64,000 nt of DNA from Zoroaster sp. YZ-2022 (taxonomy: Eukaryota > Echinodermata > Asteroidea > Forcipulatida > Zoroasteridae). Location of the stretch: assembly GCA_029582265.1 (NCBI GenBank), contig CM055819.1:30109164-30173163 (forward strand), in the 5' to 3' direction. This document shows positions 11,958-23,829 of the stretch, one piece after another. The notes below the pieces were generated by a model that saw nothing but the letters and a program-made list of their open reading frames with translations, did no database searches and was not told the DNA's origin. Position numbers and translations under genes: made by a program. Each line of letters begins with the position of its first letter. Within the stretch, counting starts at the first letter, position 1.

Positions 11958-13145
11958 CTATGTTTCAATCTGTCCCTTATCTTCCGGGGCAGTCTTGTTA
12001 GTGCAACCGTCTCCCTTGCACATCATTCCCAGAAGAGCAGCCATCATGGTTCGGAGTGGGGCCATCATGCGCCAGGCGAAACGAGAAAAGACAAGACAAG
12101 AGATGAGGAACATCGCGATGAAGACTGAAGCGATCAGACTGCCAAAGAGAGCAAAACCAAGGATCCCGACAGCTGAAATGACGACAGTACCTGCATGGGT
12201 GAAGAAAATAACATTTAAACCCAATCCAAATTGTTTTCTCTGTAAACATTTAAATAACTTATTTTGGGGGCTTCAGACTCATTTTTAAAGGTGACAAATG
12301 CATCAGTACCATAACCTCAAGTTATTGATTTCCATATATTTGTCCCATCTTAAATCTACGAGTTCAGAGTTCCTACTCGTGGTCGACTACAAGTAACTAG
12401 TTCTCACCCGAACTTGCTCTCTGATGAACAGAAAAAATTAACTACTTATTTCAGCAGTCAGTGACAATGGGGGACTTCAGCTACACTGGTCCTAGACTAT
12501 GGAACAACCTCCCCATGCAAATCCACCAATCCTCTTCATAGTCAACAGCTTAAAACTGAATTGTTTAGATCTATGTAAAGTTTTCTTTTCATTTTTACAG
12601 CGCCTTGATCTAGTCGCTAGGATATTATGTGCTTTATAAGAATTGTGTATTATTATGACTTTTGTAAACATTTTGTACCACTACTGGTCAAAGCGACAAA
12701 CTCTTAATGAAAAGTGACTCATTTAATTCACAAGCAATTTGTTCTATTTGACAACAGCAACAGGAGAAGTATAGGCAAAATGAGATTGTGGCAGTAATGT
12801 TGCTATGGTAACTGTCACAAATAATATGAACCGTTAATAAATATATTGGAGGTACAGAATGTAAATGCTTGGTTCAAAACGATACCTTCAATAATCAGCA
12901 GAGTGAGAAATCCAACGACGAGAAACGTGGTCACAAATGACACGAACACCATAGCTGGTAGAAAGCTTGTTGCTAGGAGAACACCAATCAGAATTGCTTT
13001 AACAGGTTGCTCTTTGGCGAAGGTCACGAGAGCCCAACTCCATTCCTTGACTTTCAGGTAGTCCATTCCCATCACCATAAACTGGATCCAAGATCGCATC
13101 TCCTCCAGATATTTACTGCAGTAGAGAAAAAAAAATTATTGGTTG

Positions 13146-13219
<74 letters not shown>

Positions 13220-13653
13220 TTTAAATGCAATACTGTCCACTATGGGAATGTTTACTGCCCTCTCGACATAAGTGTTGTGAAAAATTCAATTTTGAAAATG
13301 AATGTTTCCAATTTTCTTCAAAACATTGGAGTTGTGGATTGATTAAGCTGAACTTTTCACAGGTCGGTTGTTTAATGTATATGTAATATCTTGATTTCTT
13401 TTACTGCAGATTTGTCCGACCAATTAAATTTTGGAGCCATCCAGTAACTACAACACTGGGTTTGATGCCGTAATAACATGAATTACATTGATCATGAATT
13501 GTCAACAATCCTAAGCAGCACTTTCTAGTTTCATTAACCTCTGTCTTACAAAATTTGTAAAGAAAATTGCCCGACTTTGTAACCAAAATAAGAAAAAGCT
13601 AATAAATACACAATCATGAGATGTCAACAAATAACTTACGTCATTTCTGCCAT
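11958..13653 (-). CDS. LDAF1-like: LDAF1/promethin-like membrane protein, copy 2 (158 aa)
   Basis: Minus-strand coding exons are 13640-13653, 12886-13115 and 11958-12190, with intact GT-AG sites. Exon 2 is 3 nt shorter than in copy 1 and lacks the Thr of MGTMDY, a deletion shared only with copy 3. Residue changes from copy 1 include Asp17 to Phe and Arg33 to Trp (EWSWAL). The membrane core LPAMVF to LLIIEGTVVISAVG is unchanged. The stop follows GQIET, as in copies 1 and 3. Transcription converges on copy 1. No inactivating lesion is visible, so it is probably functional. Confidence 0.72.
12357..12665 (+). repeat. LINE 3'-end relic in intron 2 of copy 2
   Basis: This plus-strand equivalent of the relic in copy 1 includes tacactggtcctagactatg (YTGPRLW), then gcgccttgatctagtc and gctttataagaattgtg with an ATT-rich tail. 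It is antisense to the host gene. Confidence 0.6.
13150..13216. repeat. (AT)n microsatellite in intron 1 of copy 2
   Basis: About 33 uninterrupted AT dinucleotides lie just upstream of the exon 2 acceptor. Copy 1 has only a few AT units at this place and copy 3 has none, so the array expanded in this copy alone. Confidence 0.9.
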
Positions 13654-13802
13654 TGTGCTTGATCTTATTTACACTACTGTAGCCTGCAATATATGAAACA
13701 CAAAATCAGAAAATTAATGCAATATTGATAGTTGGAGAAGACTTGATTGAAGAGAGCAGCAATCACCAACATTCAAAATCTTTCACATCGCCTTACTAAT
13801 TA

Positions 13803-13934
13803 GTCGGAATGCCTCTTCCGTTCACACAGTCTACTATTTTTTCGTTTTAGAATTACATAATTGTCGCTGTGAACACGGCGACAATTACCTAATTATTCTA
13901 AAAATAGGAGACTGAACGGAAGAGGCATTCAGAC
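13803..13934. repeat. Palindromic MITE-like element upstream of copy 2
   Basis: Reverse-complement counterpart of the element at 981-1123. Arms are gtcggaatgcctcttccgtt and aacggaagaggcattcagac. The central ttgtcgctgtgaacacggcgacaa is itself a hairpin, kept in copies 1-3 but lost in copies 4-6. Confidence 0.7.
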
Positions 13935-15260
13935 TATTTAAGTCTCGCTTTTAAAAAACAAACCAAAAAACATAAATACAAAAGACTATGTACCGTACTT
14001 GTATGAGAGCCAAACTATAAAAGGGATCGGATACAGTTGGGACCATCGTTCATGCGGCTTGTCAACTCGGTATACGGTACGGGCACTGGTACACCGTACG
14101 GGCACTGGTACACCGAGAGACGGACGGCTCGACTACACGGGTTGTCTGGTCGGGGCCAGAGTGTATCAGACCAGACCACAGTCATAGGTCGGTAGGCCTA
14201 CATCGCACTGTCAATCGCACTAAGATATTATTCGGAACCGCACTTTCCCGAGAAAAGGAAATCTCTGGTTTTATATATAGAAATATGGGGCCTAGGAATG
14301 AATAAAACATTAACCTAGTTTAGCGTCTTTGCCAATGAGAAGCTTACCTTCTCATGTGTGCAAAACAGGTTATACAACGGGTTATTGTTCCATATAAGGA
14401 ATGGTATTTGACAAAAGTAAAGTGAGTGACAACTTAAGAAATTAGGGCATGTTCAAGGTGGTAATGCTTACTGGGAATGCTAAGCTATTGCATGAGGGGA
14501 GCAGCGGTTGTGCATGGGTGAGCACGGCACACTGACCAAGGCTAATGACTGAGCGGGTCAGTCACGGCGACTGTTTGGCCATGCTTCATCACCCACGAAC
14601 CGCGTTCGGTATGTAGGGGTGGACTCCGAGGAAGTATGCGAAAAATAGACCAAAGTCCAAAGGATGGGCTACAAGACACGTGGTGGGAGGGAGTGGAACG
14701 CATGCAAGGCTCTTGCTGGCGTTGCTTTATGCATTGCGTTGGCGCTGGATATGCATGAGCAAAAGTAGCGTCATTGTAAGGATTGCATATTCATAGCGGA
14801 CAATCGAGGGTCCGAGACAAAGTAAAACAAACCCTGGGAATTGGAAAACTAGAAATTGCATCATAAGCAAAATATTTAACAGTGAAAGAGATAAAATAGA
14901 GTGCGCTAATATTATCAAAAGAAAAGGGTAAAATTCGTCATATTTTCATTTTCTATTTCAAACATCCCTGGATCTTGAACACGTACGCATAAGGCCTATA
15001 TATTCTTTGTGCACCTTGAACTTGAAATAAGGGCGCCACCACTATTATCCTATTTAGTTTTTCCTTCCTCGAATTAAATATGTATCGTCCGTATTTTTCA
15101 GTGGCTATTACGGCAATTTCCGAAAGGTTCTGTTCATGTGTTGTACATTGTGATTTAGTAACAAACATAAAATTATTCGTTTTATTTTGTAACCATCATT
15201 TGCGTTTCCCAATAGAATTAAAAATGAATTCAATAAAATTACTTTTAATACACCCTGGCT
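13935..15260 (-). promoter_or_regulatory. Proximal upstream region of copy 2
   Basis: Reverse complement of 1-980 plus a further segment matching 30540-30885. A TATAAAAG at 14016-14023 points away from the gene, and a TATA-like string faces the gene near 14270. A 19-base unit, gtacgggcactggtacacc, is tandemly doubled near 14080-14118, also partly in copy 3. Short ORFs are open here because of DNA identity between units. Regulatory function is inferred from position only. Confidence 0.4.
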
Positions 15261-17050
15261 TCGCTCGCTAATTTTGTCCCCACTTTAATTAATTCCGCCG
15301 TCGTCTGTACTTGGTCTACTACATGACCTCGTTTCTATTTCTCACTGAACTGCACGTGATTAGTGGGGCGGCCCTCATGCACTAGCACTCCGTCTGCAAA
15401 TTATCATTTAGCCTTTAGGCTACTTCTCTTCAATAATTTTACAATTAATTTATGAAAAGGTCTACATGTGATAAAGTGATAATAATAGATTGAATTGCAT
15501 TGAATAAGGGGTTTGCATGAGAACATTCAAAAGTTCATAAGATACAGTTACTTCCAACGAGAAATGCCAGAACTTATTCTTTCGATCATAACATGCGATT
15601 ATGGCAAGTAACCGGATACTTCATCTGACGATCGAGGATAATGTTATCAACCCGCATAGAGTGACCATTTTATGAGAAAATAGTCAAGTTTTGCTCGAAT
15701 TAATAACGAAGAAAAACCGATGTTTATAATAAGCTGCCGGCCAATTCCATTCATTTTCAGCAATCAGTCCTTCACATGAGTCATTAGAAGACGTCGGTGA
15801 TATCATTTCTTTTCTGGTCAATTCAAATACATGAGAGCCTTAGTGAACGTTCCCAACACGTAAACCACACACAAACACAGTCGAAGCAAAAAGTAAATCA
15901 AACAAACTTGTAATAAATATTACTTAAAGAGTTTCTTAAACGAATAAATTACCTTGTTATCGCGGTCCCTGGGACACCAACGGTGTGACAAAGTCTACAC
16001 TGATGTCTCTGTTGAAACAACCCGGAGTTAGAAAGTGTTGCACAACCATAGACCCTATCTCTCTCTATATATATATATTGTAATGACAGAAAAAAAAGTT
16101 CCGGTACTTATTCAACCACTAATGACCCAATCGATATATTCAGGCACCTTGGGAGTGGCGAAGGGGGCGGTCTCCCCCCCCCTCTTTGGGCCCATTTTTA
16201 TTTAAAATAAAAATAACAATAAATAAAAAATAAATATTTGACCCCATTTTCACCATTAAAAGTGGGGAGGGTAGTTGTTTTGTGATCTCAACCAAAATTG
16301 TTTTCCAGGCAAAAATTTCATGGGACTACTTTTTCTTACAAAAATGTTCACCGCCCCTCCCTTGACAAATTTCTTTCTGCGCGTCTGCACTGGCAGAAAA
16401 ATGCAGTTTGACAATGAGCAGATTCTTAGGCATTCTCATCTTTTCTTTTCTTACGTAACAACAATATCAGAGAATCCTCTACCGTTCTTTTCTGTAACAA
16501 TTGGTATTTTTCTGTAACAATTGGTATAAACTGTACTATTGTTTTGTGGTAGTCAAACCAGCGACGCGGATCGGAACTATGCAAAATAGGCTAGTCGAGA
16601 AGTAACTGTATAAACCGAAGGGATTATAGGCCAATCATCGACTTACACTGAGCAGGTACATCATACAATAATATTAGATATTTAGATACACATTTCTAAA
16701 TGAACCAAAACACTGTCGATAGGCTCTCTCAGCGCCAACAATATAGTTATTATTTGTTTGTATTTTATTAGATCATAATGTATAAGCAATTCATAGGAAC
16801 TCACAAAATTCATAAAAATGAATACATGCATATTAAAAATACGTTATAAATTACAGTTAATATACGTTAATGACAATGACAATACAAGCAGAAAAAACAA
16901 CAAATAGGCCCTAGAGATAATCAAACTGACAAACAACAAGGGAGACAGACAGAAACAAACAAACAAACAAACAAACAAACAAACACCCCAACACCCCAAC
17001 AAACAAACAAACAAAAGAAAGGGGCAAACAAAAACACACAAAAATTCCAA
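15261..17050 (-). repeat. Distal upstream flank of copy 2, with the 0.75-kb flank repeat
   Basis: No gene is supported. The section 15645-16450 is the upstream type of the flank repeat (reverse orientation), containing a C8 run near 16177 and a short AT run near 16068. Sequence to about 16800 matches 25690-27209 directly and 29000-30500 in reverse. An (AAAC)n tract at 16955-17010 produces spurious Val/Cys/Leu/Phe-rich ORFs. Confidence 0.6.
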
Positions 17051-17302
17051 TGTGAAATTGCTGTCTTCGGATGACAGAAATTAAATTTGGTAAATAATGT
17101 ATTAAATTGGACTGAAACGATAGCACCTAAGACATTATATAATTCAATGGATGTTTGATACCCGCATTAAAACAGAGGCATACGTGACATTGGTCAATGT
17201 TGGGGGTTCGTAGTTAAATTTTAGATTTAAAATGTGGGCGCGTTTGATTCTCCCTGCGGCTGGGTTTTCATTGTATATTATTTCCAGCAGGGCGCGATTT
17301 TT

Positions 17303-17610
17303 TCTGCAGTACACTTCGTCCACTGTATGAATTTGTATGCTAGAAATTAATTTTTGGCTTTATTTTCCCTTAAAAAAATCCTATTATATAGAAAGGCTTT
17401 GCTTTAAATAAATTTTATAGTTAAAAAATGTATATAAAAAAAAGAAAAATGAAAATGTTGAAAAACTTAATCTTAATCTCGTTACTTCTAGCTTGCAAGG
17501 CGAGCGTTCTAACCACTTAACTAGACCACCATGCAAGTCGATTTGTCGTAGATTTATATGCCAATTTCTAAGCCATTCACGAAGTGTACTGCAGAAAGAA
17601 AAAAAAAGCT
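17303..17610. repeat. TIR element containing a tRNA-like segment (unit 2)
   Basis: Ends ttttttctgcagtacacttc (17305 side) and gaagtgtactgcagaaag (17580 side) are inverted repeats of about 25 bp. The interior, on the minus strand, holds tggtctagttaagtggttag and cgccttgcaagctagaag, resembling a tRNA D arm and anticodon arm without a normal T arm. The same element occurs at 28169-28476, 39175-39486 and 57974-58245. Confidence 0.5.
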
Positions 17611-17962
17611 GCTAGGCCAGTGGGCTGGTTTGAAAAAACAAAACAAAAAACGGTCGCATGCACGCCTTTGTTCAAAATTATTGTTTTCTTCTCAAAGGGC
17701 AATATTTAGGTGGGTCTGATTACACCGATGGCTATTGGTGTGAATGTTTAGTTTACTATTGTATATTATTGTATCTTTTGTGAAAATAATTGTTTTACAA
17801 ATGAACTTACTATCCTATTTACTAGATGGCATAATAAACAAATAGAAAAGCACTCTCAGAGCGCAAACCTCCGCCAAGTAGAGCTTTTTCAATTTTTCAA
17901 TTACCCTATTTGATTATGCTATACACGATGATAAATTTTGTAATAATTATCACACAAAAAAT

Positions 17963-18027
17963 CTCTGGATTTTGAACCAGGTTCTACGACGTGACATCCG
18001 TGCAACTAACTCGCTGAGCCACCAACG
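17963..18027 (-). repeat. tRNA-derived SINE-like head (unit 2)
   Basis: On the minus strand, tggctcagcgagttag fits a Pol III A box. About 35 bases on, ggttcaaaatcc is close to a B box with one extra base. Copies lie at 27750-27812, 38753-38815 and 57370-57432. It does not fold as a full tRNA, so a SINE or tRNA pseudogene is more likely than a working tRNA. Confidence 0.4.
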
Positions 18028-18051
18028 ATTCATGAAAATTGACTTTAGGTT

Positions 18052-18732
18052 AGGCCAAAAAAAAAAAAAAAAATGTTGAGTTGCCCTCCAGTGAAAATAT
18101 TTGAAGGGGTCGGTCGGTCGGGATTTTTTCTTTTCTTTTTTCTCCTTGACTGTCATTTTAAGATTGAAATGCATTGGAACTGAAACCACATACCATGTTT
18201 TTCAAAGACAATGATCTAGCAGTATGCACAAGTACCTAAAGAATAAAACCCTGGTACTGGTCTGGTACATGTTGTTCAAACAAACATTGGAAAGATCCAT
18301 TTAGACTTATTCTTGATATTTTGCTGAATAGTGTGATAGATCTACTTTTCGCTGTGATTGACACAGCAAATTCATCCATATTGCGTGCAATGCTTAACAT
18401 GCAACATGTGAGTGGCCATTCGATTGGAAAACGTGTAGATTTGAGTCGCAATCGTTGGCACACAGTGTGTGCGAAGGCAGTGCACCATGTGAGGGCCGGG
18501 GCCATTCGATTTGAAAACATGTAGATTGAGTCTTGGGTACCGGTAAATTTGAAGTGGAAAATTTCACAAATCAAACGTATTATGTTTTATACACAGAAAA
18601 TTGGTAAGTTTCATTAATAAATAGGCCTATGAATGACGGGGGAAAAAAAAGGAAAAAAACCGACCCGAGATTTCAGCACTTTTGGGTCGGTCGGTGGAGG
18701 GCAACTCAACATATTTTTTTTTTTGGCCTTAT
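18052..18732. mobile_element. Non-autonomous TIR element between units 2 and 3
   Basis: Both ends carry ggcc, an A/T homopolymer and then ttgagttgccctcca, in opposite orientation, followed by ggtcggtcgg-like sequence. Length is about 681 bp. Inside, ggccattcgatt(g/t)gaaaac is repeated about 90 bp apart (18414 and 18500). No transposase is seen; the ORFs are short and protein-unlike. Flanking tta on both sides might be a target duplication. It lies exactly where the copy 2 unit ends and the copy 3 unit begins. Confidence 0.55.
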
Positions 18733-18744
18733 AAGTGAAAGAAT

Positions 18745-21192
18745 GTCTTAAAATTTCCTTTGATGCTACTCTATCACCTGGTACAGCTATATCAAATAAG
18801 ATGACACCTCTTCTCATGCTTTGAAGTACTTGCAGACATCCAGTGATTTAAGGAAGGAGGAAACCAAACTCCTAACAATTTCAAAACCCCAGCATCGAGC
18901 GGCATCTAAAGACACTGTCGGCCAATGGATAAGGAAGTAAGAACACTCTCAGAGAAGCCGATATAGATACCAATGAGTTTAAACTGTATAGTGTACGTGC
19001 ATCACTACAGCAGCACACACCTCAGTGGAGTGGCTATACAAACCATAGGATGGTCTTATGCTACGGAAGCCCATTGGTGCCATGGTGCATTTCTGTTCAT
19101 ATATTTTGGTAAAAGAAAAGTGTTCCGTCCTCCAATTAATGCAACACTTTTTTTTTGCTTTTAAAAAATATACATAAATTACTAAACCAAATTAATTATC
19201 CAGATCAATGTAGTTTATAGTTGGCAGATTTTTAGTGCATTTTTTTTCTAAATGTCTGTATTAAAACTTGTTCCTTGAATTCTCAAACAAAACAATTGTT
19301 TATGTTAATTGAAACTGGAAATATTAGGTAAAATATAATCTTATACAACAGTTATTGAAACTTGAAAATATTCTGAAAAATATCTTGTACAACTGTAAAG
19401 TGAAAGACAAAAGTATTTTAGATCCATTTCTTATTCAATATACAATGAAACAGAAAAATCTTCGGATTAAGTTTGTATTTGTGATGGGGGAAACCCTCAA
19501 AATGTCAATAGTATATTAAGTGATCAAATGGTTCACTATTTCGGTAAACAAATGTTTGTCAGATTGCTTATTGTAATTTGAAAGCCTGGTTTAAGATTTT
19601 AAATATATTTTAAACTATCAAAATTGAGAAAGAAGGTAAAATAAATTTATTCTTTCTTGGGGCTTGAATTCGTTTATTGATCAGCCTTTCAAGTCCAGAC
19701 AGTACTCATTAATTTTTGTTTAATATAATAGCATTCTGTTCTATCAGATACAAATAAATACAGTTTTCTTCGCCTTTACATAATGCCAGGTGGTATCAAA
19801 CAATTCAATTTAGCAATATTCACAGCAATCTACAAGTCCGACAAAAACATTTATCTTCATCCTTTTTACCAGAAACACATTGTGGGTGTAGGTCACATAT
19901 AAACGCAAAGTGAGCATAAACATTGTACTTATGTTATTAGCAAGTATGGCCTTACAAAGTAGTTTAACCAATGGAATTTAAAATAGAATAAACGATTTTG
20001 TACAAGCCACACAATATTTTAGTAAGAAGTGCAACACAAAGTGTTGGGCATCAATGGAATGCTCTTTTCCAACGGAATTCAGAAAGAGGAAAGATCTAAA
20101 TGTAGAAAATGTTGACTAAACTCCTTTGTGGGAGCAAGTCACATAAAGATGGGCAGAAATTTGACTAGGTTAGTTTATCAATGCTCACAGTAAGCTGCAA
20201 AGAATATTCCTTCCTCCAAAACGTTATGTGAAACTGCCCAATTCTAGAAATGACAATAACCTGTATAAAACACGAGTGGTGTTCATGGTGTAACACCCCT
20301 GGTGTAGGTTTTGACATCATAGATGTTGTATAATAATCTAAATGTAACTTGTTAAATATATATTTAATGTAATAGATAAATGCAACATTTAAATATGCCA
20401 ACTTCAAAAACAATTAGTAATAAATTTAATTATAATGTTGACGGATCCTTCACTAAAAATGGTGTTTAGGAAGTGCTCAAACATATTTTTATATGTAAGA
20501 AAGTCACAAAACGAGTTTTTGTATTTTTAGGTCAGCAAGAATGATTTATTTTTGACATTTCTTTGTAAAATGCCACAAACTCAGCCGTAAATCAACACAT
20601 TTATCATGCATATTGAGTCCATATCCGAGCTTAAACAATCACTCCTAGAGAAGGGTCCTTAACATAGCCAATGCCTCGGACTTTATCATAACTGCAACAA
20701 TTTGTCTCATGCCAAAATTTCATTCTTGAACAAACTTGACATATATGAAATTATTAAACCCTGGCATACTTTTTAGGCCTAGAAACAAATCCAAACCAAC
20801 AACTTTCATCACAACATTTCTTTGCATGAGCTCAATTATAATTTGAAGAAATATTGTTTACACAAAAACAAGAGCACTGGTTGCGTATCAATTGGTTTAA
20901 CAGGTTCCCCATAACCAGCTTAAAATTACATTTATGTTAGTCACGAAGCCTGGCACATAGATTTTCAAAATCGCTTACTTCCCAATCATGGATTTAGCAT
21001 CCACGAAAGGAAAGACAAAGCTGGATTGACAACTAGAACCAGAAACATTGACATGAAAAGCACTAACAGAATAAAAAACATGGATGCTACAAAGGCCTTG
21101 TACTCGTCATCTCAGCACACTCTTGTTGGTTTGTCTATGTCTATAGGGGACCACAAACTTCACTCGCATTTGTCATAATCCAGTTCCGTACT
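18745..21192 (-). repeat. Downstream flank of copy 3 (truncated)
   Basis: This is the reverse complement of 3031-5640 and direct kin of 9350-11957. It stops at the TIR element, so the distal ~0.9-1.7 kb seen in other units is missing. It carries the 3' UTR and the hydrophobic micro-ORF at 20986-21081 (minus strand). No other gene is supported. Confidence 0.65.
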
Positions 21193-22760
21193 CTATGTCT
21201 CAATCTGTCCCTTATCTTCCGGGGCAGTCTTGTCAGTGGAACCGTCTCCCTTGCACATCATTCCCAGAAGAGCAGCCATCATGGTTCGGAGAGGGGCCAT
21301 TATGCGCCAGGCGAAACGAGAAAATACAAGACAAGAGATGAGGAACATCGCGATGAAGACTGAAGCAATCAGACTACCAAAGAGAGCAAAACCAAGGATC
21401 CCGACAGCTGAAATGACGACAGTACCTGCATGGGTGAAGAAAATAACATTTAAACCCAATCCAAAATGTTTTCTCTGTAAACATTTAAATAACTTCTTTT
21501 GGGGCTTCAGACTCATTTTTAAATGTCATAAATGCATCAGTACCATAATCTCGAGTCTTAAATAAGAAACCTCAAGTTATTGATTTCCATATTTGTCCCA
21601 TCTTAAATCTACGAGTTCGAGTTCCTACTCGTGGTCGACTACAAGTAACTAGTTCTCACCCGAAATTGCTCTATGATGAACAGAAAAGATTAACTTATTT
21701 CAGCAGTCGGCGACAATGGGGCCTTCAGCTACACTGGTCCTAGACTATGGAACAACCTCCCCCATGCAAATCCACCAATCCTCTTCATAGTCAACAGCTT
21801 AAAACTGAATTGTTTAGATCTATGTAAAGTTTTCTTTCCATTTTTACAGCGCCTTGATCTAGTCGCTAGGATATAATTATGTGCTTTATAAGAATTGTGT
21901 ATTATGACTTTTGTAAACATTTTGTACCACTACTGGTCAAAGCGACACTCTTAATGAAAATAGTGACTCATTTAATTCACATGCAATTTGTTCTATTTGA
22001 CAACAGCAACAGAAGTGTAGGCAAAATGAGATTGTGCCAGTAATGTAGCCATGGTAACTCACAAATAATATGAACTGTTAATAAATATATTGGAGGTACA
22101 GAATGTAAATGCTTGGTTCAAAACGATACCTTCAATAATCAGCAGAGTGAGAAATCCAACGACGAGAAACGTGGTCACAAATGACACGAACACCATAGCT
22201 GGTAGAAAGCTTGTTGCTAGGAGAACACCAATCAGAATTGCTTTAACAGGTTGCTCTTTGGCGAAGGTCACGAGAGCCCAACTCCATTCCTTGACTTTCA
22301 CGTAGTCCATTCCCATCACCATAAACTGGATCCAAGATCGCATCTCCTCCAGATATTTACTGCAGTAGAGAAAAAACAATTGGTTGCAAAAAAACAATTT
22401 TGAAAATGATTGTTTCCAATTTTCTTCCAAACATTGGAGTTGTGGACTGATTATGCTGAACTTTTCACAAGTCGGTTGTTTAATGTATATGTAATATCTT
22501 GATTTCTTTTACTGGAAATTTGTCCGACCAATTAAATTTTGAAGAGCCATCCAGTAACTACAACACTGGGTTTGGTGCCGTAATAACATTAATCATGAAT
22601 TGTCAACAATCCTAAGCAGCACTTTAGTTTCATTAACCTCTCAGTCTTATAAAATTTGTAAAGAAAATAATTGCCCGACTTTGTAACCAAAATAAGAAAA
22701 AAAAGCTAATAAATACACAATCATGAGATGTCAACAAATAACTTACGTCATTTCTGCCAT
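21193..22760 (-). CDS. LDAF1-like: LDAF1/promethin-like membrane protein, copy 3 (158 aa)
   Basis: Minus-strand coding exons are 22747-22760, 22130-22359 and 21193-21425, with intact splice sites and frame. It shares with copy 2 the missing Thr in MGMDY and the EWSWAL motif. It is unique in Leu to Val (MDYVKV), FAWRIMAPL and GDGSTDKT. Here the stop is a single-base TCG to TAG change with the old tail codons (agt acg gaa ctg) still in phase. Copies 1 and 2 have also lost two bases after it. Intron 1 is the shortest (387 nt), lacking the AT array. Divergently arranged with copy 4. Confidence 0.72.
21603..21915 (+). repeat. LINE 3'-end relic in intron 2 of copy 3
   Basis: Same fragment as in copies 1 and 2, with tacactggtcctagactatg, gcgccttgatctagtcgc and gctttataagaattgtg. 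Antisense to the gene and non-coding. Confidence 0.6.
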
Positions 22761-22909
22761 TGTGCTTAATCTTATTTACACTACTGTAGCCTGCAATATA
22801 GGAAACACAAAATCAGAAAATAAATGCAATATTGATATTTGGAGAAGACTTGATTGAAGAGAGCAGCAGTCACCAACATTCAAAATCTTTCACGTCGCCT
22901 TACTACTTA

Positions 22910-23038
22910 GTCGGAATGCCTCTTCCGTTCACACAGTCTATTTTTTCGTTTTAGAATGACATAATTGTCGCTGTGAACACGGCGACAATTACCTAATTAT
23001 TCTAAAAATAGGAGACTGAACGGAAGAGGCATTCAGAC
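22910..23038. repeat. Palindromic MITE-like element upstream of copy 3
   Basis: Arms gtcggaatgcctcttccgtt and aacggaagaggcattcagac enclose the gacaattacctaattattct core and the gtcgctgtgaacacggcgac hairpin, as upstream of copy 2. Confidence 0.7.
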
Positions 23039-23829
23039 TATTTAAGTCTCGCTTTTAAAAAACAAACCAAAAAACATGAATACAAAAGACTATGTACCGT
23101 ACTTGTATGAGAGCCAAACTATAAAAGGGATCGGATACAGTTGGGACCATCGTTCATGCGGCTTGTCAACTCGGTATACGGTACGGGCACACCGTACGGG
23201 CACTGGTACACCGAGAGACGGACGGCTTGTCAGTCTCAAAGATGGGGACCACCAGGGCTCGACTACACGGGTTGTCTGGTCGGGGCCAGAGTGTATCAGA
23301 CCAGACCACAGTCATAGTTCGGTAGGCCTACATCGCACTGTCAATCGCACTAAGATATTATTCGGAACCGCACTTTCCCGAGAGAAGGAAATCTCTGGTT
23401 TTATATATAGAAATTTGGGGCCTAGGAATGAATAAAACATTAACCTAGTTTAGCGTCTTTGCCAATGAGAAGCTTACCTTCTCATGTGTGCAAAACGGGT
23501 TATACAACGGGTTATTGTTCCATGTAAGGAATGGTATTTGACAAAAGTAAAGTGAGTGACAACTTAAGAAATTAGGGCATGTTCAAGGTGGTAATGCTTA
23601 CTGGGAATGCTAAGCTATTGCATGAGGGGAGCAGCGGTTGTGCATGGGTGAGCACGGCACACTGACCAAGGCTAATGACTGAGCGGGTCAGTCACGGTGA
23701 CTGTTTGGCCATGCTTCATCACCCACGAACCACGTTCGGTATGTAGGGGTGGACTCCGAGGAAGTATTCGAAAAATAGACCAAAGTCCAAAGGATGGGCT
23801 CCAAGACACGTGGTGGGAGGGAGTGGAAC
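23039..23829 (-). promoter_or_regulatory. Proximal upstream region of copy 3
   Basis: Counterpart of 13935-14697. The outward-facing TATAAAAG lies at 23120-23127 on the plus strand. A plus-strand ORF from 23076 to 23435 (119 codons) follows that box; parts of it reappear opposite the other copies, but its frame is broken in most of them. Regulatory role is inferred from position. Confidence 0.35.

Noticed and set aside
16844..17126. Val/Cys/Leu/Phe-rich ORFs over the TTTG tract (also 28783-28965, 58508-58741)
   Set aside because: They are translations of an (AAAC/TTTG)n microsatellite, with length differing between units and no start or domain context.
18236..18574. 112-codon minus-strand ORF inside the TIR element at 18052-18732
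   Set aside because: It spans an internal duplication and shows no transposase motifs; probably chance.
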